Of a stretch of 64,000 bases of DNA, positions 33,375 to 41,722 are shown piece after piece. The notes under the pieces are model-generated. The model was not told the origin of the DNA, ran no database searches, and saw only the letters and a list, made by a program, of their open reading frames with translations. Position numbers and translations under genes: made by a program. Each line of letters opens with the position of its first letter. Position 1 is the stretch's first letter. The DNA is from Deltaproteobacteria bacterium (GTDB lineage Bacteria; JAGRBM01; JAHCIT01): the NCBI GenBank assembly GCA_026129095.1, contig JAHCIT010000004.1, positions 124,001 to 188,000 on the forward strand. Direction: 5' to 3'.

Positions 33375-35967
33375 CCGGTCTCTCCATTCCCAGAACCTGC
33401 CCGACCTTTTCGGCCAGTTCCGTCACCGTGTACGGCTTGGACAGGAAACCGTCGATGGCCGGAGGCAGTTCCGGATTGTTGTAAAGCTCGCCGGCATAGC
33501 CGGAAATCACCAGTGTCCGTACGCCGGGATAACGCCTCCGCACCTGCCTGCACAGCTCCTGTCCATCCATGCCGGGCATGATCATGTCGGTAAAAAGGAG
33601 ATCCACCTGCCCCTTTTCCGTCTCCAGGATGGAGAGTGCCTCACCTGGCCCGGGCGCTTCGAGAACGGTGTAGTCCAGCTTTCCAAGCAGGCGGGCCGTG
33701 ACGCTGCGGACCCGCGCATCGTCCTCGACCAGCAGGATGCGCGAACTTTTCCCGCTGGCCGCAATCACTGGCGGCGGGGCCGGCACCGGAACCTCGCCCG
33801 TCGCTGGCAGGTAGACCCGGATCGTGGTGCCGCTGCCGACCTCGCTTTCCACGGCGACGCCTCCGCCCAGCGATTTCACGACGCCATAGACGACTGACAG
33901 GCCGAGCCCGGTTCCCTTCCCCGCTTCCTTGGTTGTGTAGAACGGTTCGAACATGTGCTTGCGGATTTCGGGCGGGATGCCGGTTCCGGTATCGGCGACC
34001 GAAAGCACCACATACTTGCCGGGTGCAATTCCGGCCGGATGCTGGCTGGCCAGGACCACCGATTCGAGGTTGGAGGCCGAGATCAACAGATCTCCGCCGG
34101 TCCGCATGGCATCGGCACCGTTCAGCGACAGGTTCAGGAGGACCTGCTCGATCTGCCCCGGATTGGCCTGCACTGCCCACAGGCCCGGCTCGGCCTTCAC
34201 CGACAGGCGGATGTGCTCTCCGATCATGCGGCAGAGCATCCGTGACTGGCGGTCTATCAGCCCGGCGAGATCGATCGAACACCGCTCATCGAGCTGGTAC
34301 CGGCTGAAGATCAGGAGCTGCCGTGTGATGGCCGCCGCCTGCTGCCCTGCCTCCAGTATGCCGGCCGCATCGCGGTGTATCTGGCTCTGCGGCTGGGCAT
34401 CCGAGAGGACCATCTGCGCGTTGCCGTTGATCAGCGTGAGCAGGTTGTTGAAATCGTGGGCAACGCCGCCAGCGAGCCTGCCGACCACTTCCATCCGGCG
34501 GGCCTGTTCGAGCTGGTCCTCCAGGCGGCGGCGGTTGCTGACGTCGGCAAAGATCACCACGAATCCGGCCGGAGTGTCTCCCCGCCGCAGTTCGCTCACC
34601 GTCAGCTCGATCTGGCAGACCGTGCCATCCTTCCGCCGCACCGCACCGGATACCAGTTCCTTTCCGGCCAGATCGGCAAGGACACCGGACCGGTGCGGGA
34701 CGCCATCATGGAGATTGAACGAGACAAACAGCGGCGACGCTTCGGCCCCCTCCAGCTCGATCGCCGGCCGGCCCAGCAGGCGGCAGCAGGCAGGATTCAC
34801 AAAGACGATCTTTCCGTCCGGCCCCACGCCGCAGATGCCCTCGTTCGCTGACAGCAGGATCAGCCGGTGCTGTCCGGTGATGCGGTCCAGCGACTCCGCC
34901 ATCCGGTCCACAGCCACGGCGAGCTGGCCGATTTCATCGTTCCCGTCCGCCAGTTCCGTCCGGACCGACAGGTCGCCCCCGCCCATCCGGTCCACCGCCG
35001 TCACCAGGCGGCCGATTCGCCGGCCGATCAGCATATCCCCGGTGAGCCAGGCCGCGAGTATCGCCAGTATGCCGACAATGCTCATGCCGGTAATGCCACG
35101 CCGGTAGGCGGCATCAATGGCCCCGAAGACCGTCTCCGACGGGACGCCCACGATGACCCGGAGCGGCTCCAGGCCGGACTCGCCGCTTACGGGTGTGAAC
35201 GCATGAATCCGCCGGACGCCATCCAGTCCGGCCGCCTCCACGGTTCCCGACGCCGCCGCGCCCATAAGTTTTGTCAGCGCCGTGTCGCTGATATCCTTGC
35301 CTGCCCACTGGGCGTGTTCGGGGTAGCGGTACAGGATCGTGTGGTGGCGGTCCAGCAGGATCAGCGTCGAGCCCGCGGGCAGCACCCGCGTGTAGGCCTC
35401 ATCGGCGAACGTCTCCAGATCCACTGCCACGTAAAGCACCGGCGGCAGCCCGCCTTCCGGTGCGGCCAGCGGCACGGCGAAGTTGACCGTGGACCGGTGC
35501 GTGACACGCCCGATCTGGTAGTTGCCCACCGAGAAGCCGCCGCTCGCCTGTGCTCTCAGGAAATAGGCCCGGTCCGAGAGGTCCGTGTCCATCTCGAACG
35601 GCAGGCCGCTGCAGAACAGCCTGCCTGAAGGGTCCGTCACCCCGATATTCACGTATTCGGGACTCGCCCGGAGGATATCCGCCAGGACGGCGCTGCATTC
35701 GGCCCCACGCTCGCGGGTCAGCACCGGAAGAAGGGCGAGCCCCTTGAGAAACCCCCTGGCGTTTTCAACACGCCGCTCGGCGAAGCCGCTGATGAACTCG
35801 GCCGTACGGAGCGCCTGCTGCTCGGCCTGCGCGGTCATGAGCCCGCGGAACTCGCGTGTGCCCAAGTACATGAAGGCGAGCGCAGGCGCGACCGCCAGCA
35901 CGGCAATGGCAATCAGTTGGGTGCGGATGGAGCGGCGTCCCATGTCCCTCGCCTGCCTGCCCTTCAC
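33343..35967 (-). CDS. Hybrid sensor histidine kinase
   Basis: An 874-residue membrane sensor kinase. A first membrane segment (LIAIAVLAVAPALAFMYLG) and a second near residue 293-308 (ITGMSIVGILAILAAWL) flank a periplasmic double-Cache sensor domain. HAMP (about 310-365) and PAS (about 368-475) follow. The HisKA phosphoacceptor is His504 in GGVAHDFNNLL. The ATPase domain has NLSLNGADA, DTGTGIPPE and GTGLGLSVVYG. The C-terminal receiver has Asp794 in FTDMIMPGMDG and a Lys in LSKPYT. No separate response regulator is adjacent. Cache domains usually sense small metabolites outside the cell; the signal is unknown. It overlaps the downstream crotonase gene. Confidence 0.93.
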   Translation of the reverse strand: MKGRQARDMGRRSIRTQLIAIAVLAVAPALAFMYLGTREFRGLMTAQAEQQALRTAEFISGFAERRVENARGFLKGLALLPVLTRERGAECSAVLADILRASPEYVNIGVTDPSGRLFCSGLPFEMDTDLSDRAYFLRAQASGGFSVGNYQIGRVTHRSTVNFAVPLAAPEGGLPPVLYVAVDLETFADEAYTRVLPAGSTLILLDRHHTILYRYPEHAQWAGKDISDTALTKLMGAAASGTVEAAGLDGVRRIHAFTPVSGESGLEPLRVIVGVPSETVFGAIDAAYRRGITGMSIVGILAILAAWLTGDMLIGRRIGRLVTAVDRMGGGDLSVRTELADGNDEIGQLAVAVDRMAESLDRITGQHRLILLSANEGICGVGPDGKIVFVNPACCRLLGRPAIELEGAEASPLFVSFNLHDGVPHRSGVLADLAGKELVSGAVRRKDGTVCQIELTVSELRRGDTPAGFVVIFADVSNRRRLEDQLEQARRMEVVGRLAGGVAHDFNNLLTLINGNAQMVLSDAQPQSQIHRDAAGILEAGQQAAAITRQLLIFSRYQLDERCSIDLAGLIDRQSRMLCRMIGEHIRLSVKAEPGLWAVQANPGQIEQVLLNLSLNGADAMRTGGDLLISASNLESVVLASQHPAGIAPGKYVVLSVADTGTGIPPEIRKHMFEPFYTTKEAGKGTGLGLSVVYGVVKSLGGGVAVESEVGSGTTIRVYLPATGEVPVPAPPPVIAASGKSSRILLVEDDARVRSVTARLLGKLDYTVLEAPGPGEALSILETEKGQVDLLFTDMIMPGMDGQELCRQVRRRYPGVRTLVISGYAGELYNNPELPPAIDGFLSKPYTVTELAEKVGQVLGMERPDDAQGRPPVA

Positions 35968-36073
35968 GGGATGATCAGGTATTCGCTCTTTCGTCCGCCA
36001 TTATTTCATAATACCGAAGCGTTGCAACGGGGGCCCCACGCACCCGCGGGCTGCGCGAGGAAAGAGGCCGAGC

Positions 36074-36838
36074 ATGAGTGTCCGTATTGAAAAAAAACCA
36101 CCGCTCTGGACCGTCATCATTGACCGCCCCGGTGAACGGAACGCCGTGGACCGGCCAACGGCGGAGGCCTTGAGTGCCGCCTTCCGCGAATTCGACGCCG
36201 ACCCGGAGGCGAGAGTGGCCGTCCTGTGGGGTGCGAACGGCACCTTCTGTGCCGGGGCGGACCTCAAGGCGATGGGTTCCGAGCGCAGCAACCGGGTGAC
36301 GCCGGACGGTGACGGGCCGATGGGGCCGACGCGGATGCTGCTCACGAAGCCGGTCATCGCCGCCATTTCCGGATACGCCGTGGCGGGCGGCATCGAGATA
36401 GCCGCCTGGTGCGACCTGCGGGTGATGGAAGAAGACGCCGTGGCCGGGGTGTTCTGCCGCCGGTGGGGCGTTCCGCTCATCGACGGCGGGACGATCCGGC
36501 TGCCGCGGCTCATCGGCCTCTCGCGTGCGCTGGACCTCATCCTCACCGGACGGCCGCTGGATGCGAAAGAGGCCCTCGCCATCGGGTTTGCGAACCGTGT
36601 CGTCCCCAAGGGGCAGGCCCGCGCCGAAGCCGAGAAGCTCGCCCTCGAAATCGCCTCGTTCCCCCAGACCTGCATGCGGGAAGACCGGCTCTCGGCCTAC
36701 GAGCAGTTTTCGATGGACCTGCCCGCCGCGATCCAGAACGAACTCAGGCACGGGCAGAAGGCCGTTTCGAGCCCCGAACTGATGCAGGGTCTGATGAAAT
36801 TCCGCTCTGGCGCCGGACGGCACGGGAAGTTCGGGTAA
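36074..36838 (+). CDS. Crotonase/enoyl-CoA hydratase family protein
   Basis: A 254-residue crotonase-fold enzyme. RPGERNAVDRPTAEAL is the N-terminal block. NGTFCAGADLKAMGS and ISGYAVAGGIEIAAWCDLRV form the oxyanion hole. The usual catalytic Glu region has VFCRRWGVPLIDGGTIRLP, where canonical hydratase Glu residues are not obvious, so the enzyme may be a different member of the fold. Length is normal. It is divergent from the kinase gene about 100 bases away. The start codon at 36074 is preceded by GAGGAAAGAGG at a good distance. Confidence 0.88.
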   Translation: MSVRIEKKPPLWTVIIDRPGERNAVDRPTAEALSAAFREFDADPEARVAVLWGANGTFCAGADLKAMGSERSNRVTPDGDGPMGPTRMLLTKPVIAAISGYAVAGGIEIAAWCDLRVMEEDAVAGVFCRRWGVPLIDGGTIRLPRLIGLSRALDLILTGRPLDAKEALAIGFANRVVPKGQARAEAEKLALEIASFPQTCMREDRLSAYEQFSMDLPAAIQNELRHGQKAVSSPELMQGLMKFRSGAGRHGKFG

Positions 36839-36883
36839 GGGCTGCCGGCAGCATCAAACTGAAAAGCATGACGGTGGCCAGAT

Positions 36884-37705
36884 ATGCCGCAAAACCTGAA
36901 ACAAAACGAAGCTCTGGGGAGTCGAATGCCCGTTCTTTTTGTGGGACATGGGTCCCCAATGAACGCGATCGAGAAAAACCCCTACACCCAGATGCTCGAA
37001 AACCTGGCCAGGAAAATCCAGAGGCCGAAAGCCATACTCGTGATTTCAGCTCACTGGATGAGCGAAGGCACATGGGTTCTTGGAATGGACAGGCCAAAGA
37101 CCATTCACGATTTTCATGGCTTTCCTCAAGAACTGTTTGATGTTCAGTATCCTGCTCCCGGCAGTCCCGGGACGGCAAGGCTCATTACGGATACGGTCAC
37201 AGACCCCAGAATCGGTAATGATCTTGGGACATGGGGATTGGATCATGGAGCCTGGTCGGTCCTGAGGCATATGTATCCCGAAGCCGATGTGCCTGTTCTT
37301 CAGATGAGTCTCTATATGGCCCGTCCTCCTGAATATCATTTCAATCTCGGGCAGCAGCTCTCAAAACTGCGTGATCTGGGCATACTGATCGCTGGCAGTG
37401 GAAACCTTGTCCATAATCTGCATCGAATGGACTGGGGTGCCCGCGCAAAGCCGCATGACTGGGCCGTGGAGTTTGATGCCTGGCTCAAGACGAGGCTTGA
37501 GGCTCGTGACTTTTCAGCCTTGATAAAGGACTTTCACAATACTGAGGCAGGGAAACTGAGCATCCCGACGATGGATCACTTTTTACCCTTGCATTACATA
37601 CTGGGGGCAGCAGATTCGGAAGACGAACTTCGCTTCGAGTTTGAAGAGATCCATCACGCTGCAATCTCGATGAGAACTTTCGGCTTCTGGCCGAAAGGGA
37701 TCTGA
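36884..37705 (+). CDS. ygiD: YgiD-like extradiol dioxygenase (DODA/LigB family)
   Basis: A 273-residue LigB-type non-heme iron dioxygenase related to E. coli YgiD (4,5-DOPA dioxygenase). Candidate metal ligands are the His in LFVGHGSPMNA, the His in LVISAHWMSEG and the His in DHFLPLHYILG. The conserved GSGNLVHNL block is present. The codon use and base composition are visibly different from neighbours: this gene is near 50% GC with many AT-ending codons, suggesting recent transfer. A second in-frame start 14 codons downstream (MPVLFVGHG) is equally plausible. It is followed by a hairpin terminator. Confidence 0.88.
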   Translation: MPQNLKQNEALGSRMPVLFVGHGSPMNAIEKNPYTQMLENLARKIQRPKAILVISAHWMSEGTWVLGMDRPKTIHDFHGFPQELFDVQYPAPGSPGTARLITDTVTDPRIGNDLGTWGLDHGAWSVLRHMYPEADVPVLQMSLYMARPPEYHFNLGQQLSKLRDLGILIAGSGNLVHNLHRMDWGARAKPHDWAVEFDAWLKTRLEARDFSALIKDFHNTEAGKLSIPTMDHFLPLHYILGAADSEDELRFEFEEIHHAAISMRTFGFWPKGI

Positions 37706-37717
37706 CCTGATCTTCCC

Positions 37718-37739
37718 CCCGGAAACCGGGCCATTTTTC
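37718..37739 (+). terminator. Rho-independent terminator after the YgiD-like gene
   Basis: A 5-bp GC stem (CCCGG, loop AAA, CCGGG) is followed by CCATTTTT, 13 bases after the ygiD stop. It sits between convergent genes. Confidence 0.5.
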
Positions 37740-37749
37740 AGGCGAGACG

Positions 37750-38178
37750 TCAGCCGAATCTCCCCTTGAGGTCCGCCAGCAGCCGGTCCCGCACGAGCGG
37801 CGGCACCGTGTTGGCGAAGAACACGTCCGGGGGTTTCGGCCAGAACGGGTCGCGGAACTCCTGCCCGGCGTAGATCTTCACCGTCGAGTAGCGGGGAATC
37901 ACATGGAAGTGGACGTCCGGGTCCACCATCATCAGCATGAGATAGTTGATCTTCTCATAGGCGAAGGCCGCCTTGAGCGCCCGCTCGCAGTCCTGCGTGA
38001 CCCGCTTCAGCTCGAAGGCGGCCGCCTCGCTGATGGAGCCGAAGCTCTTCGCGTCATCCTTGCAAACGAGGACGAGGCTCCCCAGCGTCACCTGCCACGG
38101 CCGGAGCAGCGCGACCCAGTGGCTGTACTCCTTCAGGACCATATCGGGGTAGCCGAACTTCCGGGCGGTGTCGTTCAT
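37750..38178 (-). CDS. HIT family protein
   Basis: A 142-residue histidine-triad-fold protein. The HIT motif region is VHFHVIPRY near residue 100, retaining two of the His residues of the triad in the HxHxxPR form, as in the HIT subgroup related to Ap4A-type hydrolases. The N-terminal Asp/Glu-rich part (KEYSHWVALLRPWQVTLGSLVLVCK) holds the usual first strands. Nucleotidyl hydrolysis is the family activity; the substrate is unknown. I chose the Met at 38178 over an upstream Met because the upstream 26 residues are Pro/Ala-rich and unlike the family. Confidence 0.82.
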   Translation of the reverse strand: MNDTARKFGYPDMVLKEYSHWVALLRPWQVTLGSLVLVCKDDAKSFGSISEAAAFELKRVTQDCERALKAAFAYEKINYLMLMMVDPDVHFHVIPRYSTVKIYAGQEFRDPFWPKPPDVFFANTVPPLVRDRLLADLKGRFG

Positions 38179-38325
38179 GGCCCTAAAACTGGCCGGGCGG
38201 GCCGCCGGAGGGCAAGCGGGCGGCTCCGGTGCTATAGTTCCCGCCGGAACCAGCACCTGACGCCGGTCATGCCCGGACGCCGGATGGCGTGACAGCCTTC
38301 AGTCACACCCAGAGGAGTCTCCCAG

Positions 38326-39849
38326 ATGTTCGAAGCAGCCGAGGTGGGCAACCGGATCGACAAGGCCGATTACAAGGCCGAGGCAGCGAAACTCCGCCCG
38401 GAACTGCTGGAGGTCCAGCGCCAGCTCGCCACCAGCGACCTGGCGGTCATCGTCATCGTCGGTGGTGTCGAGGGGGCCGGCAAGGAGGAGACAGTCAATC
38501 TCCTGATGGACTGGATGGACGCCCGCGGCATCGAGGTCCACGCCATGTGGGGCACCACCGACGAGGAACGCGACCGCCCGCGCATGTGGCGCTTCTGGCG
38601 CGTCATCCCGCCCAAGGGGAAGATCGGCGTCCTGTTCGGCTCCTGGTACACCGATCCCATCGTCCAGCGGACGTTCCGGCAGATGGACGAGGCGGCCTTC
38701 GACCTGGAGATGCACCGGATCGTCCAGTTCGAGCGGATGCTGGAGAACGAGAACGTGCTCCTCGTGAAGTTCTGGATGCATCTCGCCAAGGACGTGCAGA
38801 AGAAGCACCTGAAGAAGCTGCGGAAGAACCCCGACACTGCCTGGCGTGTTACCGACGTGACGCTCGACTTCTTCAGGAAGTACGACCGGTTCCGGTCAGT
38901 CTCCGAGGAAGCGCTGCGGCGTACCAGCACGGGCTTTTCTCCCTGGCATGTGATCGAGGCGGCCGACGACCGGTACCGGAGCGTCGCCGTTACCTCGACC
39001 CTGCTGAAGACGATCCGCAAGGGGCTGGACGACGCCGCCAGGGCGGCCGCCGAGCGCAAGAAGCGGCTCAAGCCCGACCTTCCCCGGCCCAAGGAACACA
39101 ACCTGATCCGCCACCTCGACATGACGAAGTCGCTCACCGAGAAGCAGTACGACGAGCGGATGGAGAAGAACCAGGGGCGGCTGAACCTCCTTACCCGCCG
39201 CCTCCACGACGCGGGCCGCTCGCTCCTCCTCGTCTTCGAGGGGCCCGATGCGGCCGGCAAGGGCGGCAGCATCAGGAAGCTCACGTCGGCGATGGACGCC
39301 CGCATCTACCAGGTGATCTCGGTAGCTGCCCCGACCGACGAGGAGCGGGCCCACCCCTACCTGTGGCGGTTCTGGCGGTACATTCCGATGAAGGGCCGGG
39401 TCACGATCTTCGACCGGTCCTGGTATGGCCGGGTGCTCGTCGAGCGGGTGGAGGGATTCGCCACCAAGGACGAATGGGGACGGGCCTATGCGGAGATCAA
39501 CGCCTTCGAGGAACAGCTCCACGGTTCGGGGATCATCGTCGTGAAGTTCTGGATCGCCATCACGGCACAGGAGCAGCTCCAGCGGTTCAAGAGCCGCAAG
39601 ACGACGCCCTACAAGCAGTACAAGCTGACCGAGGAGGACTGGCGCAACCGGGCCAAGTGGAACGCCTACGAGGCGGTCGCCTGCGACATGATCGAGCGGA
39701 CCAGCAGCAGCATCGCGCCCTGGGTGCTGGTCGAGGGGAACAACAAGTACTGGACCCGCAACCGGGTCATCGAGGCCACCTGCGAGCAGCTTGAGCATGC
39801 GCTCGGCGACGGCGCGAAGCCGAAGAAGAAAAAAAGCAGTAAGAAATAG
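38326..39849 (+). CDS. pap: Two-domain PPK2, polyphosphate:AMP phosphotransferase
   Basis: Transfers phosphate from polyphosphate to AMP to form ADP (class II PPK2). The 507-residue protein has two PPK2 domains in tandem. The C-terminal domain is canonical: GPDAAGKGGSIRKL (Walker A), TDEERAHPYLWRFWRYIP, and IFDRSWYGRVLVERVEG (Walker B). The N-terminal domain is degenerate: GGVEGAGKEETVNLL, and LFGSWYTDPI in place of the DRSWYGR block. This pattern is known for Acinetobacter and Pseudomonas PAP, where the C-terminal half is the catalytic one. It is cytoplasmic. The end is Lys-rich (KPKKKKSSKK). Confidence 0.93.
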   Translation: MFEAAEVGNRIDKADYKAEAAKLRPELLEVQRQLATSDLAVIVIVGGVEGAGKEETVNLLMDWMDARGIEVHAMWGTTDEERDRPRMWRFWRVIPPKGKIGVLFGSWYTDPIVQRTFRQMDEAAFDLEMHRIVQFERMLENENVLLVKFWMHLAKDVQKKHLKKLRKNPDTAWRVTDVTLDFFRKYDRFRSVSEEALRRTSTGFSPWHVIEAADDRYRSVAVTSTLLKTIRKGLDDAARAAAERKKRLKPDLPRPKEHNLIRHLDMTKSLTEKQYDERMEKNQGRLNLLTRRLHDAGRSLLLVFEGPDAAGKGGSIRKLTSAMDARIYQVISVAAPTDEERAHPYLWRFWRYIPMKGRVTIFDRSWYGRVLVERVEGFATKDEWGRAYAEINAFEEQLHGSGIIVVKFWIAITAQEQLQRFKSRKTTPYKQYKLTEEDWRNRAKWNAYEAVACDMIERTSSSIAPWVLVEGNNKYWTRNRVIEATCEQLEHALGDGAKPKKKKSSKK

Positions 39850-39910
39850 GCGGGCCACCGGCTGTTCAAGCAGTTGGCAAAAACCACTCCCCCGGCTGCT
39901 CGCGCAGCCG

Positions 39911-39949
39911 CCCCCTCTCCGCAGTCGCAGAGAGGGGGTCAGGGGTGAG
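39911..39949. repeat. Dispersed hairpin repeat, copy C
   Basis: CCCCCTCTCCGC, loop AGTC, GCAGAGAGGGGG (one mismatch), followed by the flank GGGGTGAGG. The same core and loop are found in the copy at 5150-5207. It lies between convergent genes. Confidence 0.7.
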
Positions 39950-39975
39950 GCCCCCTTCAAGAACTACCACTCAGG

Positions 39976-40782
39976 TCAGGGGATCGCGGCAAAGAAGGCC
40001 GCGTCGGAGGTGGCGAGCGCCGTCTGGGTCGTGGCCTTCTGGCCGAGGGCGGCCAGGAGATACTGCCGCTGGTATTTGCGGTAGTAGCCCATCACCCGGC
40101 GCGAGTAGACCGAGTCGTTCAGCTCGCGGGTGGCACGGATCTCCCGCAAACGGCCGAGGCCCATGTTGTAGGCGGTGAGCGCCATGTCGAGGCGGGGCTC
40201 GTGGTGGCGCATGCGGGCGAGGTAGTAGGTGCCCAGGCGGATGCTGAACACCGGGTCGTAGAGAACGTCGTCGCCGGGATAGGAAAGGCCAAGATCCTTC
40301 GAGATCGCCCGGCCCGTCGCCGGCATCACCTGCATGATGCCGCGGGCCCCGGCGTAACTCGTCGCCGTCCGGCGGAAGCCGGACTCATGGGAGGCAACGG
40401 CCAGGACCAGGAGGGGGTCGAGGCCGTGGCGGCGGGACTCGACAAAGATCGTCTCCCCCACCACTGCCCGGTCCGCCTCGGGGAGGCCCGGATACTGGGC
40501 CAGAACCTGCTGGATCACCTGCAGGCGATACGTATCCTCGGCCGAAAGGACCGGCGTCACGGCGCGGCCCAGGCTGCGGGCCAGTTCCCGCCCGGCGGCT
40601 CCGGTTTCACGGGCAGTCCGGTAGGCCGACACGGCAAACACGGTAACCACGAGCCCGATGGCCGCAACGGCGGCCACCCGGATTGACGCACCGCCCCAGC
40701 GGGACGTTCGTCCCGCACCCGGCCGTTTGGCTGTCTGGGAGCTGGCACGGGCCAGCTTGTCGGCGTAGTTCAGTGTGTTCAT
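39976..40782 (-). CDS. Lytic transglycosylase, SLT domain
   Basis: A 268-residue membrane-anchored murein transglycosylase. A hydrophobic segment (AAVAAIGLVVTVFAVSAY, residues about 37-54) anchors it. The SLT catalytic domain runs from about residue 115: VFSIRLGTYYLARM and ALTAYNMGLGRL are hallmark blocks. The catalytic Glu is in LLVLAVASHESGFRRTATS, and GARGIMQVMPATG is intact. It acts in the periplasm on peptidoglycan. The positively charged N terminus before the anchor fits inner-membrane topology. It is transcribed toward PAP, with a hairpin repeat in between. Confidence 0.92.
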   Translation of the reverse strand: MNTLNYADKLARASSQTAKRPGAGRTSRWGGASIRVAAVAAIGLVVTVFAVSAYRTARETGAAGRELARSLGRAVTPVLSAEDTYRLQVIQQVLAQYPGLPEADRAVVGETIFVESRRHGLDPLLVLAVASHESGFRRTATSYAGARGIMQVMPATGRAISKDLGLSYPGDDVLYDPVFSIRLGTYYLARMRHHEPRLDMALTAYNMGLGRLREIRATRELNDSVYSRRVMGYYRKYQRQYLLAALGQKATTQTALATSDAAFFAAIP

Positions 40783-41020
40783 GATCGTTCCGCTTCAGGC
40801 TGACCGGGACGCGCCCCTTTCAAGGCACACCCCAAACCTTCCCTGGACTGACCCACACCCAACCTTGGAACCCCAAATTGAAGGATGGGGTCCACGGCTA
40901 CAAGTGTTTGGCCTGGGGGTCTTCAAGACAACGGTTGCCCTTACGTCCGGATTCAGTAGTGAATCCATAGGGTTATGTAGGCACTTCACCAGTCTGGAAG
41001 ACCCTTCCGGCCCGGCCGTT

Positions 41021-41431
41021 TCAGGCCTGGGCCACCGGGCGGCGGGCCTTCGGGGCGGCCTTGGCGCGGGGGGCCGGACGGGCACTGTCACGGGTGACGG
41101 TTTCAACCCGTTTCGCCAGTGATTCCAGCCGCTTGGCCAGATCATCAATCTGCGACCGCGTGGCGAGCCCCACCTTGTTGATCACCTCGGTCACACGGAC
41201 CGAGAGCTGCTTTTCGAACTCCTCGCGGCTCGCCTCGAACTGCTCGGCGAGGTTTTCCACCCAGTTCTTGCCCTTCTCCAAGTCGAGGCCCGAAACCTCG
41301 AGGATCTTGTTGACCACCTGGGTCACCTCGGTCTCGACCTTTTCGAGCACCTTCTGGCCCTGCTCGATCTGCGAGCGGACGAACACGGCGATGGGGTTGT
41401 TGTCGGGGGTCTGGACGGCCTGCTTCTTCAT
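41021..41431 (-). CDS. Phasin family protein
   Basis: A 136-residue protein with the phasin (PhaF/PhaI-type) layout. The long amphipathic helical body has heptad-like spacing (VRSQIEQGQKVLEKVETEV and FEASREEFEKQLSVRVTEV). A short Ala/Pro/Lys/Arg tail follows (PRAKAAPKARRPVAQA), as in phasins that also bind DNA. It probably coats polyhydroxyalkanoate granules. No pha genes are adjacent in the window. A ribosome site (AAGGAAAC) lies 4-10 bases before the start. The region upstream to 41723 contains AT-rich bases near 41560 and the decamer repeat. Confidence 0.8.
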   Translation of the reverse strand: MKKQAVQTPDNNPIAVFVRSQIEQGQKVLEKVETEVTQVVNKILEVSGLDLEKGKNWVENLAEQFEASREEFEKQLSVRVTEVINKVGLATRSQIDDLAKRLESLAKRVETVTRDSARPAPRAKAAPKARRPVAQA

Positions 41432-41600
41432 ATTGCTGTTTCCTTTATGGTTTTTGGCTTTGGTTGCTGTCGCCCCTTGTGGGGCGGCTACTGAAATCTG
41501 CGGCGATGACTCGCCGCGTTACCTGGGCAAGATAACACAGCGCGTCAGTGTGTCAACTGTTTTATTTTTGAGGGGTGCCTACCCCCGCCGGGTGAGTTGA

Positions 41601-41658
41601 GGCGTGGTGAGGCGTGGTGAGGCGTGGTGAGGCGTGGTGAGGCGTGGTGAGGCGTGGC
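41601..41658. repeat. Tandem decamer repeat (GGCGTGGTGA)n
   Basis: Five perfect copies of GGCGTGGTGA and a partial sixth run head to tail between the phasin and res genes. The unit has no obvious palindrome and no spacer variability, so it is not a CRISPR array. It lies in a 290-base gap; copy number could vary by slippage. Confidence 0.9.
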
Positions 41659-41722
41659 AGTGGTCCAACCAGTTGGGGGACCGGGGCGAACTGGCTGGAC
41701 CGGGGGGCACTGACGGATTGCA

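Noticed and set aside
39976-40782. Phage endolysin
   Set aside because: The SLT protein has a normal membrane anchor and no phage neighbours, so it is treated as a cellular lytic transglycosylase.
41601-41658. Possible CRISPR array
   Set aside because: The repeat is 10 bases with no spacers, and no cas gene is present in the window.
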